Positions 44,211-54,895 of a DNA stretch of 64,000 bases are shown in pieces. The stretch lies in NCBI RefSeq assembly GCF_002864045.1, contig NZ_PJPV01000056.1, forward strand, positions 1-64,000, written 5' to 3'. The notes under the pieces are model-generated. The model was given only the letters and a program-made list of their open reading frames with translations, had not been told where the DNA came from and searched no databases. The position numbers were made by a program, and so were the translations under genes. Positions within the stretch are counted from its first letter, which is position 1. Every line of letters starts with the position of its first letter. The stretch comes from Endozoicomonas acroporae (GTDB lineage: Bacteria; Pseudomonadota; Gammaproteobacteria; Pseudomonadales; Endozoicomonadaceae).

Positions 44211-47200
44211 TTATGCAGGCTTCATCAGCGTAAGCAGTTCCTCGACAGTCTCCTTCCTCTTGACCTCACACTCATTCACAGGCCGGGTTGTTGATAACCA
44301 GTCGTTAACTCTGTGCTCAAAATCATGACGGCAAACATGGTGAGCCAATTTCATTTGCAGATGCTCAGTCAGCGCATGAAGGCGTTGATATTCTTCCTGA
44401 AGCTGGCTAGGTCGGCAGCCAGGTTTTCCTTCAGAGTGCAGGGCAATAAACTGTTTGGCTTTATTCAGGATAAGCAGACAGCCTATCAGCAAACCATAAA
44501 TACGCTCCCCGGTGTTTTGGGGGTTGTGAAACAGAATGGTTCGAGGCAGGTCGAATGCTGCGCCTTTGTGCAATTGCTCTGTCAGCTGATCAAGGTTATC
44601 CGTGAGATATTGCAGCGTATCGTTCAGCAATCTGGTCTCTTCAGCAAACAACAAACACCATACCGGCCTCTCAACGCCAGGAACGAGAACGGGCAATCGT
44701 GATGCCTTTCCATCGGTTACTCTGGCGTCAACATAAACCTCAAAACCCATTGCCTTTATCCCCAGATCACCGTCTTTAAGATGAATACTGTAGGCCTTTG
44801 GCAATTTCATCGCCTGACATTCCGGGACAGGCCAGATGATGACACTTTGAGGGATGTCTGACTCACTGTCGGTATTCAGTGCCTGCAGCTTGTCAAAAAG
44901 GGTTCTGACAGATGCTTCTTTCGTGCAGATAATGTCAATCTCATCAAATGATGAGTGGAGATTCTGTAAAAAGCGTGCGTATGAACCGGTAACCAGAATG
45001 GGAGGGTCGGTATAAGAATTATTGATTTCCTGAATAATCTCCAGTGTTTTCAGCGTTATTGAATTTAAATAAGTATCCTGACAAGGAAGTGGGCCTCCTT
45101 TGTCAAGATTGGCTGAACACCCGTTTCCATCTGTGGAAAAACAGTCAAGCCAGGCGTTGTCAGTATACTGTTCAGGTGATCCGGGGTGCTCTCTACTGAC
45201 AGCAACAGAAGCCTCAGCTTGACTGACACAGGCTGAGCATTCTTGATGACTATCACGACCACGGACAACGGTATTTTCTCGTTTAAACAGCATATTATCC
45301 ATTATATTGGCTTCACAGCTGCATTGTTCAAACCAGAAGCCCAGAGCATGGCGTATCTTGCTTCCTTCAGAAAAACGCTGAAGACACTCCAGAACCTGAT
45401 TCTTATGGACGTATCGCCCATTAACCGACTGTCTTGTAATACAACAATGCGCCAGGAAGAAGAAATGGATGCGTGAATTCTGAAACGAGTTTCTCAGTCG
45501 TTTGATGGATTGCAATACCTGCTCTGCTGACACTCTCTGATGATCAATTGACAGCCCATAGTGCATAGCCATGAATTGCAATTGACATTGCAGTCGTTGT
45601 TGCTGGTCGTCTTTATGGGATGCGTTGTTTAAGATTCGCCAGGCCTCTTGAAGCATCTCCTGAGCTGCATTGTTTTCATCATAATGCCTGGGTTGTTGCA
45701 ACTTTTGAATCAGATACCCGGCTTGCTTTACAGCATGACCGCCGGGTACTTCATTAAATGCTTCTAACACTTGCCGGTTATCCAGACAGGCACCGTTCAA
45801 TTCTCTTGCCGTCAATGCCAGCTGTACATAAAAAAAAGCTCTTTCCATTAACCAGCCACCGTCTTCATAATCCTTAACCACTGCCTCCGCTTCAACCAGT
45901 CGGCCATTCAACGCCACCCCCCTAAGGCAACATTCCTGTTTGAAGCGCGCTATCCCCAGCCTGCCTCTCGAATTGTCCGGGAAATCCTTAATGACCGTAT
46001 CCGGTGTAACCGGCTGGCCATTCAACGGCAGCCCTCTCAGGCAGCATTCCTCTTTGAAGCGCGGCAGCTCCAGTGTTGCTCTGGCCTCCTCAAACCCCTT
46101 AACCACCTCATCGGGTGTGACCTGCTGCCCCATTAACGGCACGCCGTTCAAGCAACATCGCTCTTTGAAGCGCGTCAAATCCAATGCTGCCTTGGCTGCC
46201 TGATAACCGTTAACGACCGCCTCAGGTTTGACCTGCTGGCCTTTCAACAGCAAGCCCTTCAGGCAACATGCCTCTTTGAAGCGCGCCTGCTCCAATGTTG
46301 CACTGGCAGCCTGATAACCCTTAAACACCACATCCGGTGAGATCCGCTTGCCATTCAATCGCAGGCCTCTCAGGCAACACTCCGATTTAAAGCGAGCCAG
46401 CTCCAGTGTTGCCTTGATTGCCTGATAATCCTTAACCACCGCCTCCGGTGTGACCGGTCGGCCATTCAATGGCAACCCCCTCAGGCAACATTCCACTTTA
46501 AAGCGCACTATCCCCAGCTTGCCTTGCGGGCCACACGGGAAAGCCTTAACCACTTCATCCGGTGTGACTTGCTGGCCATTCAACGGTAGTCCCCTCAAGC
46601 AACACTCCGCCTTAAAACGCGCCAACTCAAGTGTTGCACTGACTGCCTGATAATCCTTAACAACCGCATCCGGAGTGACTTGCTGGCCATTCAATAACAG
46701 GCCCCTCAAGCAACATTCCGCTTTGAAGCGCGCCAGTCCCAGTTTGCCTTCGGGACTACCCGAAAAATCCTTAGCCACTGCATCCGGCCTGACCTGATGA
46801 CCATTCAATAGCAACCCCCTCAGGCAACAGAGTTGCTTGAAACGGGCCAGTTCCAGTGATGCTTTGGCTGCCTGATAATCTTTCACCACCACATCCGGCG
46901 TGACCTGCTGGCCATGCAATAGCCGCCCCCTCATACAACATTCCGATTTGAAGCGCGCTATCGCTAATTTGTACTTATTTAAATCTGGCTTCCGGTTGAA
47001 TTCCTGAATGACCTGATCCGGGATAACTTTTCGATTGTTATAAAGAGTGTTCTTTAAGCAAAGCCTCTCAAGGAATAACCCCCCCCTGAGAGACGTTGTA
47101 TCATTGCTATAAGCTGTGAGCACATCAGCCGGGGTGATTTGACGTCCTTGCAATAGTTTTTTTTGCCAAAAGGCATCCTCAATATCCTTGCCATCATTCA

Positions 47201-47393
47201 GCGTTGAGGCTGCATTTTTATGAGTCTGATAGACTCTTTTACCGTTAAATCTGTTTCTGGAGCTTTCAGGAATACCGCTTGAACCGACTTGCTGGTCAAC
47301 TCTAGCTGCTTTTGGATGGGGGTCGGTTGATGATGATGCCTTCAGAATAAAGCCCTGCACGCCTGGACTATAAATACCGAAGTTTGACCTCAA
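44211..47393 (-). CDS. Giant CCLRG-repeat protein with nucleotidyltransferase-like C-terminal half (copy 2)
   Basis: 1060 aa, paralogue of the protein at 4769-7972 along the whole length. It has ten intact 37-38-residue units (for example FKAECCLRGLLLNGQQVTPD and AVVKDYQAVSATLELAR), again alternating YQA-type and FP-PEGKLGI-type linkers. The nucleotidyltransferase-like segment near residue 800 reads VTGSYARFLQNLHSSFDEID: GS is kept, but the acidic pair is E-I-D rather than D-I-D. An extra Ser/Cys-rich insert near residue 715-765 differs from copy 1. Start is TTG at 47393; the same codon is aligned in copy 1. No signal peptide. It follows a family A element and is followed upstream by a family C element. 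Unknown function; activity inference weak. Confidence 0.85.
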   Translation of the reverse strand: MRSNFGIYSPGVQGFILKASSSTDPHPKAARVDQQVGSSGIPESSRNRFNGKRVYQTHKNAASTLNDGKDIEDAFWQKKLLQGRQITPADVLTAYSNDTTSLRGGLFLERLCLKNTLYNNRKVIPDQVIQEFNRKPDLNKYKLAIARFKSECCMRGRLLHGQQVTPDVVVKDYQAAKASLELARFKQLCCLRGLLLNGHQVRPDAVAKDFSGSPEGKLGLARFKAECCLRGLLLNGQQVTPDAVVKDYQAVSATLELARFKAECCLRGLPLNGQQVTPDEVVKAFPCGPQGKLGIVRFKVECCLRGLPLNGRPVTPEAVVKDYQAIKATLELARFKSECCLRGLRLNGKRISPDVVFKGYQAASATLEQARFKEACCLKGLLLKGQQVKPEAVVNGYQAAKAALDLTRFKERCCLNGVPLMGQQVTPDEVVKGFEEARATLELPRFKEECCLRGLPLNGQPVTPDTVIKDFPDNSRGRLGIARFKQECCLRGVALNGRLVEAEAVVKDYEDGGWLMERAFFYVQLALTARELNGACLDNRQVLEAFNEVPGGHAVKQAGYLIQKLQQPRHYDENNAAQEMLQEAWRILNNASHKDDQQQRLQCQLQFMAMHYGLSIDHQRVSAEQVLQSIKRLRNSFQNSRIHFFFLAHCCITRQSVNGRYVHKNQVLECLQRFSEGSKIRHALGFWFEQCSCEANIMDNMLFKRENTVVRGRDSHQECSACVSQAEASVAVSREHPGSPEQYTDNAWLDCFSTDGNGCSANLDKGGPLPCQDTYLNSITLKTLEIIQEINNSYTDPPILVTGSYARFLQNLHSSFDEIDIICTKEASVRTLFDKLQALNTDSESDIPQSVIIWPVPECQAMKLPKAYSIHLKDGDLGIKAMGFEVYVDARVTDGKASRLPVLVPGVERPVWCLLFAEETRLLNDTLQYLTDNLDQLTEQLHKGAAFDLPRTILFHNPQNTGERIYGLLIGCLLILNKAKQFIALHSEGKPGCRPSQLQEEYQRLHALTEHLQMKLAHHVCRHDFEHRVNDWLSTTRPVNECEVKRKETVEELLTLMKPA

Positions 47394-47490
47394 GAGGATT
47401 ATTAGGTTCCACTGCCTGTGGGTTAAACACAGGCAGACTAACCTTAGTCGGGGAAAAAGTGACTCTCATTTTTCTCGCGGGTCACAGAAT

Positions 47491-47653
47491 AATACCAATT
47501 CCGCCTTCTAAATATGAGATCGAGCAAGTCATTTTGGACAGCTGGGCAAGGCGGAATGACGAGTAATAGCAGAGCTATTGCGAGGAATTCCAACGAAGAT
47601 CCAGCTGTTCAAAATGGCTGCGCAGTTCATATTTAGAAGGTGGAATTGGTATA
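47491..47653. repeat. MITE-like element, family C (complete copy)
   Basis: 163 bp with inverted ends: ATACCAATTCCGCCTTCTAA plus ATATGA at the left, TCATATTTAGAAGGTGGAAT plus TGGTAT at the right. Core AATAGCAGAGCTATT at 47565-47579. It lies in the gap between copy 2 of the giant repeat gene and pnp, where no gene is seen. Confidence 0.88.
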
Positions 47654-47740
47654 ACCCCATCAGGGAGCAGGAGAAAATTCTAATATGTAACCAGAGATTG
47701 AGAGAGACTGGCACTGAGGCCAGCCTCTTTGCAGCGGTGA

Positions 47741-49870
47741 TTACTCAGCCGCTGCAGCCTGCTGCTCTTTAATACGAGCAACTTCTTTCATGCTCAGCTT
47801 AATACGACCACGGTTATCCAGATCCATCACAACCACTTCAAGCTTCTGTCCCATCTTGACGTAGTCAGCAACGTTCTCAACCCGATGATCAGCAATCTGG
47901 GAAATATGCACCAGACCATCCTGACCTGGCAGGATATTAACAAAAGCACCAAACTCGACAATGCGAGTTACCGTACCGTTGTAAATCTTGCCGATTTCCG
48001 CTTCAGCAGTGACGCCGTAGACACGGTCATAAGCTGCCTGACAGGCTTCCCGGGTCTCACCATAAATTTTAACGGTGCCGTCGTCAGCAATATCAACCGA
48101 TGCACCGGTATCTTCACAGATAGAACGGATAGTGGCACCACCCTTACCAATAACATCACGAATCTTGTCCTGATCAATCTTCAGGGTCATGGTCATTGGT
48201 GCGTTTGGCGACAGTTCACTGCGGGAACGGGCGATGACTTTATTCATCTCGGCCAGGATATGCAGACGCGCATGCAGAGCCTGGTCAAGGGCGATATCCA
48301 TGATCTCTTCAGTGATACCGGCAATCTTGATGTCCATCTGCAGCGCCGTAACGCCGTGGGCAGTTCCGGCCACTTTAAAGTCCATATCACCCAGGTGATC
48401 TTCATCACCCAGAATATCGGTCAGAACTGCAAACTGCTCGCCTTCCTTAACCAGACCCATGGCGATACCGGCAACCGGTGCTTTCAGCGGCACACCGGCA
48501 TCCATCAGCGCCAGGGAAGAGCCACAGACGGAAGCCATGGAGCTGGAACCATTGGATTCGGTAATTTCAGACACCACACGGATGGTATAAGGGAACTCTT
48601 CTTCACCGGGCAGTACTGCCTGAATACCACGACGGGCAAGACGACCATGGCCGATTTCACGGCGTCCCGGAGGACCCATACGACCAGCCTCGCCTACAGA
48701 GTAGGGAGGGAAGTTGTAATGCAGCATGAACGGGTCACGGCTTTCACCTTCCAGGGCATCGATAAACTGCGCATCACGGGCAGTACCCAGCGTGGTGGTG
48801 ACGATAGCCTGAGTTTCACCACGGGTGAACAGGGCGGAACCGTGGGTCTTTTTCAGAACGCCCACTTCGACTGTGATCGGGCGAACGGTTTTGGTATCAC
48901 GACCATCGATACGTGGCTGACCGTTAATGATGTTGCCACGGACGACGGACTTCTCCAGTTTGCTGAAGTAGGTCTGAACATCATCCGCACTGAATTTGCC
49001 CTGGTCTTCGCCAACCAGCTCAGCTTCAGCTTCAGCGCGCAGTTCCGCCAGCTTGTTGCTGCGCTCCTGCTTGATGGTGATGCCATAGGCCTCTCGAATT
49101 TTCTGCTCAAAGCCAGCAGCAACGGCTTCTTTCACTGCCGTTTTTTCTGGCTCTGGCTGCCAGTCCCAGGTTGGCTTACCGGCTTCTGCAGCAAACTCTT
49201 TAATGGCAGCAATAACCGCCTGATACTCCTGCTGGGCAAACAGAACCGCACCCAGCATTTCATCTTCTGTCAGTTCCTGCGCTTCGGACTCAACCATCAG
49301 CACAGCTTCGCTGGTACCGGCAACCACCATGTCCAGCTCAGACTTTTTCATCTGCTCGAAAGATGGGTTGAGAATGTAACCGTCGTCTTCAGTGAAACCA
49401 ACACGGGCAGCACCCACAGGACCGGCAAAGGGAATACCGGAAATAGCCAGGGCCGCAGATGTGGCAATCATGCCCAGAATGTCAGGATCGTTCTTTTTAT
49501 CCACCGACATTACCGTGATGATCACCTGAACTTCGTTCATGAAACCTTTCGGGAACAGCGGACGGATAGGACGGTCAATCAGACGGGAAGTCAGCGTCTC
49601 TTTTTCGCTGGCCTTACCTTCACGCTTCAGGAAACCGCCGGGAATTTTACCCGCCGCGTACACCTTTTCCTGGTAGTGAACGGATAACGGGAAAAAGTCC
49701 TGACCATCACGGGCACTTTTAGCGCCCACTACCGTTGCCAGAACCTGCAGCTCACCCATGGTTGCCAGCACGGCACCGGTGGCCTGACGGGCAACCCGTC
49801 CAGTTTCCAGCGTCACGGTGTGTTCACCGAACTGGAAAGTCTTTGTCAATGCTTTTGGAGCAATACTCAC
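47741..49870 (-). CDS. pnp: Polyribonucleotide nucleotidyltransferase (PNPase)
   Basis: 709 aa phosphorolytic 3'-5' exoribonuclease, part of the RNA degradosome. Two RNase PH domains (about 1-220 and 310-545; [14 protein letters not shown] in the second), a helical linker, KH domain (about 555-610, [20 protein letters not shown]) and S1 domain (about 620-690, [20 protein letters not shown]). Start is GTG at 49870 with AAAGGA eight bases upstream; the frame extends to 49891. Last gene of the nusA-infB-rbfA-truB-rpsO-pnp run, after a long hairpin that may serve RNase III autoregulation. Confidence 0.96.
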   Translation of the reverse strand: MSIAPKALTKTFQFGEHTVTLETGRVARQATGAVLATMGELQVLATVVGAKSARDGQDFFPLSVHYQEKVYAAGKIPGGFLKREGKASEKETLTSRLIDRPIRPLFPKGFMNEVQVIITVMSVDKKNDPDILGMIATSAALAISGIPFAGPVGAARVGFTEDDGYILNPSFEQMKKSELDMVVAGTSEAVLMVESEAQELTEDEMLGAVLFAQQEYQAVIAAIKEFAAEAGKPTWDWQPEPEKTAVKEAVAAGFEQKIREAYGITIKQERSNKLAELRAEAEAELVGEDQGKFSADDVQTYFSKLEKSVVRGNIINGQPRIDGRDTKTVRPITVEVGVLKKTHGSALFTRGETQAIVTTTLGTARDAQFIDALEGESRDPFMLHYNFPPYSVGEAGRMGPPGRREIGHGRLARRGIQAVLPGEEEFPYTIRVVSEITESNGSSSMASVCGSSLALMDAGVPLKAPVAGIAMGLVKEGEQFAVLTDILGDEDHLGDMDFKVAGTAHGVTALQMDIKIAGITEEIMDIALDQALHARLHILAEMNKVIARSRSELSPNAPMTMTLKIDQDKIRDVIGKGGATIRSICEDTGASVDIADDGTVKIYGETREACQAAYDRVYGVTAEAEIGKIYNGTVTRIVEFGAFVNILPGQDGLVHISQIADHRVENVADYVKMGQKLEVVVMDLDNRGRIKLSMKEVARIKEQQAAAAE

Positions 49871-49933
49871 GTTATTTTCCTTTATTACCAAACGATATCA
49901 CCCCACCTGCATCCACACTGTCATAGAGATGGA

Positions 49934-49973
49934 TGCAATTCAGAGACCTCTGAATCGAAGTCTCTGAATTGCA
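49934..49973 (-). promoter_or_regulatory. Long hairpin in the pnp leader, likely RNase III/PNPase autoregulatory site
   Basis: TGCAATTCAGAGAC and GTCTCTGAATTGCA form a perfect 14-bp stem with a 12-nt loop that itself repeats CTCTGAAT. It lies in the rpsO-pnp interval, 64 nt before the pnp start. In E. coli RNase III cuts a long stem at this position and PNPase then degrades its own leader. By analogy this may do the same. The remaining interval to 50195 has a weak stem near 50105-50190 and no gene. Confidence 0.6.
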
Positions 49974-50195
49974 CCCCATGCAGACAGAGTGCAGGCATGA
50001 GTAATTCTTGTCCAAGACTACCAGAGAAAACAGAGCCCGGCAGTCGCAACCCGCAGAGAGATAATGCCCGGGCTGACAACATTCTCAACCCGCAAATAAC
50101 AAAACACCGCCAGCCACAGATAGTGCAGCTCGCGGTGCCTTGACTGTGGGAGGTGATATCAAGACACCACCACCCAATATGACTGTATCAAACGA

Positions 50196-50465
50196 TTAGC
50201 GACGCAGACCCAGAAGCTGGATCAGGCTGCGGTAACGTTCAACATCCTTACGCTTCAGGTAGTCCAGCAGGTTACGACGCTGGTTTACCATGCGAATCAG
50301 ACCACGACGAGAGTGATGATCCTTGTGATTCGCCTTGAAGTGTCCCTGCAGACCTTCGATGTTAGCGGTCAGCAGAGCCACCTGAACTTCAGGGGAACCG
50401 GTGTCGCCTTCAGTGCGAGCGAATTTCTTCAGGATTTCAGCTTTCTGTTCAGCAGTCAAAGCCAT
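50196..50465 (-). CDS. rpsO: 30S ribosomal protein S15
   Basis: 89 aa, equal in length to E. coli S15. Core [40 protein letters not shown] and the end [12 protein letters not shown]. Binds 16S rRNA early in 30S assembly. It sits between truB and pnp, the standard order; GGAGA precedes the ATG. Confidence 0.97.
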   Translation of the reverse strand: MALTAEQKAEILKKFARTEGDTGSPEVQVALLTANIEGLQGHFKANHKDHHSRRGLIRMVNQRRNLLDYLKRKDVERYRSLIQLLGLRR

Positions 50466-50627
50466 TGTTCAATCTCCAGATAATATGCAATACAGATAAC
50501 CGGCATGACCGTGCATATTTACAGCCAGCCATTTAAACAAGCGACGAATTCTATCACTATGTTGTGAACGCGTCCAAAAAAACTATTTAAGTAGTGGGGC
50601 AAATGGAATCGCGTATTTCAGGCTGAA

Positions 50628-51704
50628 TCAGCCTTTGACCAGACGCTTGGGTGCGACCAGGCCATCATCGGTAATTTCGCCAATACCCAGGAACACCACG
50701 CCTTCAACACCTTCAGCAACGCCATAGATGCGGACATTGCCGGATGTCGGCGCCTGAGGCACCTGGACCGGATTCCCCTGGGAAACATAATAACTGCTGG
50801 TTGCACCCAGTTTGACCTGCGGCCAGTCACTGACAGCGCTGTCCTGAGGCAACAACAGGTCATCAATAACACGATCACCGGCCTTATTGCGGATTTTCGA
50901 CAACTCCCTCAGGCGCTCTGACTGCGCTGGTTCCAGCTTGTCACGACCCAGCTCCTCCGCCAGTCCGGACAGCTCGGCAAACTCAATACGCTGATCAACA
51001 TCCAGGGCCGACTCACGGGCTTCATCCCGCATGGCCGCCAGCTCATCCAGGGAGTGCGCCTGATGCTCAGTGTAAGGGCCTGCCTTGAGGCGCTTCAGCT
51101 CAGCAACATGACCAAGGCAGCCCAGGGCCTCACCAATATCTTCAACCAGCGTGCGGATATAGGTTCCCTTGGTGCAATCCACCTCGAAGACACACTCATC
51201 CCCATCAAAGTCCAGCAGCTCCAGACGATGAATGGTAATGGTGCGCGAAGGGCGCTCAATTTCGATCCCTTCCCGGGCATATTCGTACAATGGTCTGCCG
51301 TTGTGCTTGAGCGCAGAGAACATGCTGGGTACCTGCTCAACGTCACCCCGGAACTGGTGCAGAATGGCCTCTACATCAGAACGGGTAACCGTCACCGGGC
51401 GCTCTTCGACGATCTCCCCCTCCCGATCACCCGTGGTGGTTCTCACTCCCATTTTCATGGTGGTGCGGTAGGATTTATCAGAATCCAGCAAATACTGGGA
51501 AAACTTGGTAGCCTCCCCCAGACAGATGGGTAAAACGCCCGTTGCCAGCGGATCAAGACTGCCGGTATGGCCCGCCTTGGCGGCATTAAACAACCGCTTC
51601 ACCCGCTGGAGCACCTCGTTGGAAGAAGCGCCATACACTTTATCAACCACAATAATGCCGTCCACCGGACGGCCACGATTAGCGCGTCGACCTCTTCTGG
51701 CCAT
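50628..51704 (-). CDS. truB: tRNA pseudouridine(55) synthase
   Basis: 358 aa, isomerises U55 in the T-loop. Catalytic Asp in GHTGSLDPLATGVLPIC; RTTTGDREGE, FSALKHNGRPLYEYAREG and CTKGTYIRTLVEDIGEAL follow. It is about 40 residues longer than E. coli TruB (314) because of a charged helical insert around residues 235-275 (ESALDVDQRIEFAELSGLAE and onward). The C-terminal PUA-like domain follows the insert. It starts 3 bp from rbfA's end, so the two are co-transcribed. Confidence 0.95.
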   Translation of the reverse strand: MARRGRRANRGRPVDGIIVVDKVYGASSNEVLQRVKRLFNAAKAGHTGSLDPLATGVLPICLGEATKFSQYLLDSDKSYRTTMKMGVRTTTGDREGEIVEERPVTVTRSDVEAILHQFRGDVEQVPSMFSALKHNGRPLYEYAREGIEIERPSRTITIHRLELLDFDGDECVFEVDCTKGTYIRTLVEDIGEALGCLGHVAELKRLKAGPYTEHQAHSLDELAAMRDEARESALDVDQRIEFAELSGLAEELGRDKLEPAQSERLRELSKIRNKAGDRVIDDLLLPQDSAVSDWPQVKLGATSSYYVSQGNPVQVPQAPTSGNVRIYGVAEGVEGVVFLGIGEITDDGLVAPKRLVKG

Positions 51705-51707
51705 GAC

Positions 51708-52106
51708 TTACTCCTCGGTACCTTCTTCTGAGCCTTTATCCGCTTTAGCGTCTTTGGCAACTGCCTGATCGATCAGCGAGGACAGATAAGCCCCGCGCCG
51801 CAGACTGTTGTCATAGTAAAAGCGGAGTCGCGGGGTAAACCTCAGCTTGATGGCCCTGGCCAGCTGAGAACGCAGAAAACCCGCCGCCTGACTTAATATC
51901 TCCAGGGATTGATCAATTTTTTCCTGGTCATCCACCCCAAGAAACGAGACATAAACATCTGCAAAGGCGAGATCCCGACTCACTTCGACCACACTGACCG
52001 TGACCATGCCAAGACGAGGATCTTTCATTTCCAGCTGAATCAGCTGAGCCAGTTCTTTCTGAATCTGGTCGGCTACTCGCTGGGTACGACTGTACTCTTT
52101 AGCCAT
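51708..52106 (-). CDS. rbfA: 30S ribosome-binding factor A
   Basis: 132 aa, single KH-like domain that matures the 16S 5' end. MAKEYSRTQRVADQIQKELA, MVTVSVVEVSRDLAFADVYV and LRSQLARAIKLRFTPRLRFY are conserved. The ATG at 52106 is chosen; the frame opens to 52169 inside a family B element. C terminus is acidic. Between infB and truB as usual, but with a terminator and repeat upstream. Confidence 0.95.
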   Translation of the reverse strand: MAKEYSRTQRVADQIQKELAQLIQLEMKDPRLGMVTVSVVEVSRDLAFADVYVSFLGVDDQEKIDQSLEILSQAAGFLRSQLARAIKLRFTPRLRFYYDNSLRRGAYLSSLIDQAVAKDAKADKGSEEGTEE

Positions 52107-52133
52107 TGAATACTCACTCCGAAAACCACAATA

Positions 52134-52202
52134 CCCAAAAGGCACAAAAGGCACAGAGACACAAAGCAATCCTTCCCTTTGTGACTTTGTGCCTTTGTGG
52201 TT
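52134..52202. repeat. Inverted-repeat element, family B (copy 3)
   Basis: Left arm AACCACAATACCCAAAAGGC (52134 on), right arm CTTTGTGACTTTGTGCCTTT plus GTGGTT (52177-52202). Arms are less perfect than in copies 1 and 2. It lies between infB and rbfA. Confidence 0.8.
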
Positions 52203-52231
52203 AAAAAAGCCTGCGGGAAAAACCGCAGGCT
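52203..52231 (-). terminator. Rho-independent terminator inside the nusA-pnp run
   Basis: On the minus strand AGCCTGCGG and CCGCAGGCT form a stem with a T-rich loop, followed by six T. It lies 35 bp after infB and ahead of rbfA, so transcription of rbfA-truB-rpsO-pnp may be partly separated from nusA-infB. Confidence 0.88.
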
Positions 52232-52265
52232 CTGGCGTCTATTTCACATTCACACGCGTAACGAA

Positions 52266-54869
52266 TTAAAGCGTACGCTGTACTTCAATCGTCTTGTAAA
52301 CCTCGATCTTGTCACCAGGCTTAACGTCGTTGTAGCTCTTAACGGCGATACCACACTCCATACCGTTACGAACTTCGTTGACATCATCCTTGTAACGACG
52401 CAGAGACTCCAGCTCACCTTCGTAGATCACCACGTTATCACGCAGCACGCGGATACGGTCGTTGCGGTACACGGTACCTTCAATAACCATACAGCCAGCC
52501 ACAGCGCCAAACTTCGGTGAACGGAATACTTCACGAACTTCGGCAGTACCCACGATCTGTTCACGGGTATCGGAGCCCAGCATACCGGTCAGCGCTTTCT
52601 TAACGTCATCAATGATGTCGTAGATAACACTGTAGTAACGCAGATCCAGCTCTTCAGTCTCTACCACTTTACGGGCAGAAGCATCGGCACGAACGTTAAA
52701 GCCGACAATAACGGCGTTGGAAGCCAGGGCCAGGTTAGCATCGGTTTCGGTAATACCACCAACACCGCCAGAGATAACCCTTACTTCGACCTCATCGTTA
52801 CCCTGCTCTTCCAGAGAAGCGGTCAGCGCCTCCAGGGAGCCTCGTACGTCTGCCTTGAGGACGATGTTGAGCGTCTTCTTATCTTCAGTACCCATTCTGG
52901 AGAACATATTCTCCAGCTTGGAAGCCTGCTGACGAGCCAGCTTGACTTCGCGGAACTTGCCTTGACGGAACAGGGCGATTTCACGGGCTTTACGCTCATC
53001 GCGAACCACCAGCATTTCATCACCGGCATCCGGCGTACCATCCAGACCCAGAATCTCTACCGGGATAGAAGGACCTGCTTCCTTGATAGGCTGGCCGTTC
53101 TCATCCAGCATCGCACGTACACGACCGTACTGCTGACCCACCAGGATATTATCACCCTGATTCAGCTTACCGCCCTGAACCAGAACGGTGGCCACAGGAC
53201 CACGACCTTTATCCAGTCGGGACTCAACAACGACGCCACGGGCAGGACCTTCATCCGGAGCGGTCAGCTCAAGCACTTCGGCCTGAAGAATAACCGCTTC
53301 CAGCAGATCTTCAACACCTTCACCGGTCAGGGCAGATACTGGCATAAACTGCGTATCGCCACCCCACTCTTCAGGAATAACGTCACGGGCAGACAGCTCG
53401 TTTTTCACCCGATCCGGATCCGCTTCCGGCTTATCCATCTTGTTCACGGCAACCACGATAGGTACGCCAGCCGCTTTCGCGTGTTGCACCGCTTCTTCGG
53501 TCTGCGGCATGACACCGTCGTCTGCTGCAACAACCAGGATAACGATATCCGTCGCCTTGGCACCACGGGCACGCATGGCGGTAAACGCCGCGTGTCCAGG
53601 CGTATCCAGGAAGGACACCATGCCACGATCTGTTTCTACGTGGTAGGCACCAATGTGCTGGGTAATACCACCGGCTTCGCCAGCCTGAACGCGACTCTTA
53701 CGAATGTAGTCCAGCAGCGAGGTCTTACCGTGGTCAACGTGACCCATAACGGTCACTACCGGCGCACGGGGCCTGGCTTCGTAAGCAACATCTTCCAGCT
53801 GATCATCCACCAGGGTATCTTCGATGGCGTCCGCCTTGGTCAGCTTGTATTTGTGGCCCATTTCTTCAACCACGATACTGGCAGTATCCTGATCGATAAC
53901 CTGGTTGATGGTTACCATGGAGCCCATTTTGAACATGGCCTTGATAACGTCCGCCGCTTTGATGGCCATCTTGCTGGCCAGCTCTGCAACCGTGATGGTT
54001 TCCGGGATGGAAACTTCACGAACAACCGGCGCTGTTGGCTTGGTAAAGCCGTGAGCCGCCATGGACTCAGGTGCCATGGTACGGGCAAACTTGCGACTGC
54101 CGCCACGGCGATCATCACGCTCGTTGCGACCACCTTTACCACGGCGCGGCAGATCGTCATTGTCATTACGACGATCTTTACCCTTGCTGCCACGCTTGTT
54201 GCGGGACTTGCGGTCATCTGCCGGCGGTGGTGTATCACCAAAAGAAGGTGCTGCCGAAGGTGCCGGAGCGCCACCGGTGCGCTGACCTCGATCACCACCC
54301 GGACGTGGTCCACGGTCGCCACCCGGACGTGGGCCACGATCGCTGCCAGAACGCTCACCACCCTGGCGGGCACTGCGCTCACCGGAACGGGAGCCACGGT
54401 CATCACTGCGCGCACCGCGCTCATCTTTCTGACCACGATCATCCCGGCGTGGGCCGCGATCATCTTTACGCTGAACACGGTCATCCCGACGCTGGCCACG
54501 CTCTTCCTGCTTTTCGGGACGAGCCGCCGCTTCATCAGCTTTTGGTGTTTCTTCAGCGGCTTCGCGCTTGACGTAAGTGCGCTTTTTACGCACTTCTACG
54601 TTCACCACTTTGTTTTTGCCTGAACTGCCACCAGACACTTTCATGCGGCTGACCGTCTTACGCTTCAGCGTAATCCTGGTCGGTTCAGAACCGGTACCGG
54701 CATCACCATGAGTTCGCTTCAGGTGGGCCAGCAGCTGCTGTTTTTCTGCATCGGACACAGACTCTTTGGCGCTGCTTTTGGTGAGACCAGCGTCTTTCAT
54801 CTGCTGCAACAACCGCTCCACTGGAGCGCCGACCACTGCTGCGAGTTGCTCTACGGTTACATCTGCCAT
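52266..54869 (-). CDS. infB: Translation initiation factor IF-2
   Basis: 867 aa. N-terminal IF2-N fold ([20 protein letters not shown]), then a long Arg/Asp/Gly-rich low-complexity part (about 100-245, with [19 protein letters not shown]), a second IF2-N region and the GTPase: [34 protein letters not shown]-terminal domains bind fMet-tRNA. Good ribosome site (GAGAGGAGAAGTGTGA before ATG). It is 26 bp after nusA. Confidence 0.97.
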   Translation of the reverse strand: MADVTVEQLAAVVGAPVERLLQQMKDAGLTKSSAKESVSDAEKQQLLAHLKRTHGDAGTGSEPTRITLKRKTVSRMKVSGGSSGKNKVVNVEVRKKRTYVKREAAEETPKADEAAARPEKQEERGQRRDDRVQRKDDRGPRRDDRGQKDERGARSDDRGSRSGERSARQGGERSGSDRGPRPGGDRGPRPGGDRGQRTGGAPAPSAAPSFGDTPPPADDRKSRNKRGSKGKDRRNDNDDLPRRGKGGRNERDDRRGGSRKFARTMAPESMAAHGFTKPTAPVVREVSIPETITVAELASKMAIKAADVIKAMFKMGSMVTINQVIDQDTASIVVEEMGHKYKLTKADAIEDTLVDDQLEDVAYEARPRAPVVTVMGHVDHGKTSLLDYIRKSRVQAGEAGGITQHIGAYHVETDRGMVSFLDTPGHAAFTAMRARGAKATDIVILVVAADDGVMPQTEEAVQHAKAAGVPIVVAVNKMDKPEADPDRVKNELSARDVIPEEWGGDTQFMPVSALTGEGVEDLLEAVILQAEVLELTAPDEGPARGVVVESRLDKGRGPVATVLVQGGKLNQGDNILVGQQYGRVRAMLDENGQPIKEAGPSIPVEILGLDGTPDAGDEMLVVRDERKAREIALFRQGKFREVKLARQQASKLENMFSRMGTEDKKTLNIVLKADVRGSLEALTASLEEQGNDEVEVRVISGGVGGITETDANLALASNAVIVGFNVRADASARKVVETEELDLRYYSVIYDIIDDVKKALTGMLGSDTREQIVGTAEVREVFRSPKFGAVAGCMVIEGTVYRNDRIRVLRDNVVIYEGELESLRRYKDDVNEVRNGMECGIAVKSYNDVKPGDKIEVYKTIEVQRTL

Positions 54870-54895
54870 TCACACTTCTCCTCTCAGTGGCCCGC

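Noticed and set aside
47885..49687. 600-codon plus-strand ORF opposite pnp
   Set aside because: Complete antisense overlap with a firmly identified PNPase gene and no family resemblance. It is a codon-bias shadow.
51708..52169. Longer rbfA start at 52169
   Set aside because: The extra residues are encoded by a family B repeat and do not resemble RbfA; ATG 52106 fits the family start.
52962..54623. 553-codon plus-strand ORF opposite infB
   Set aside because: Antisense to IF-2, composition reflects reverse-complement codons, no ribosome site.
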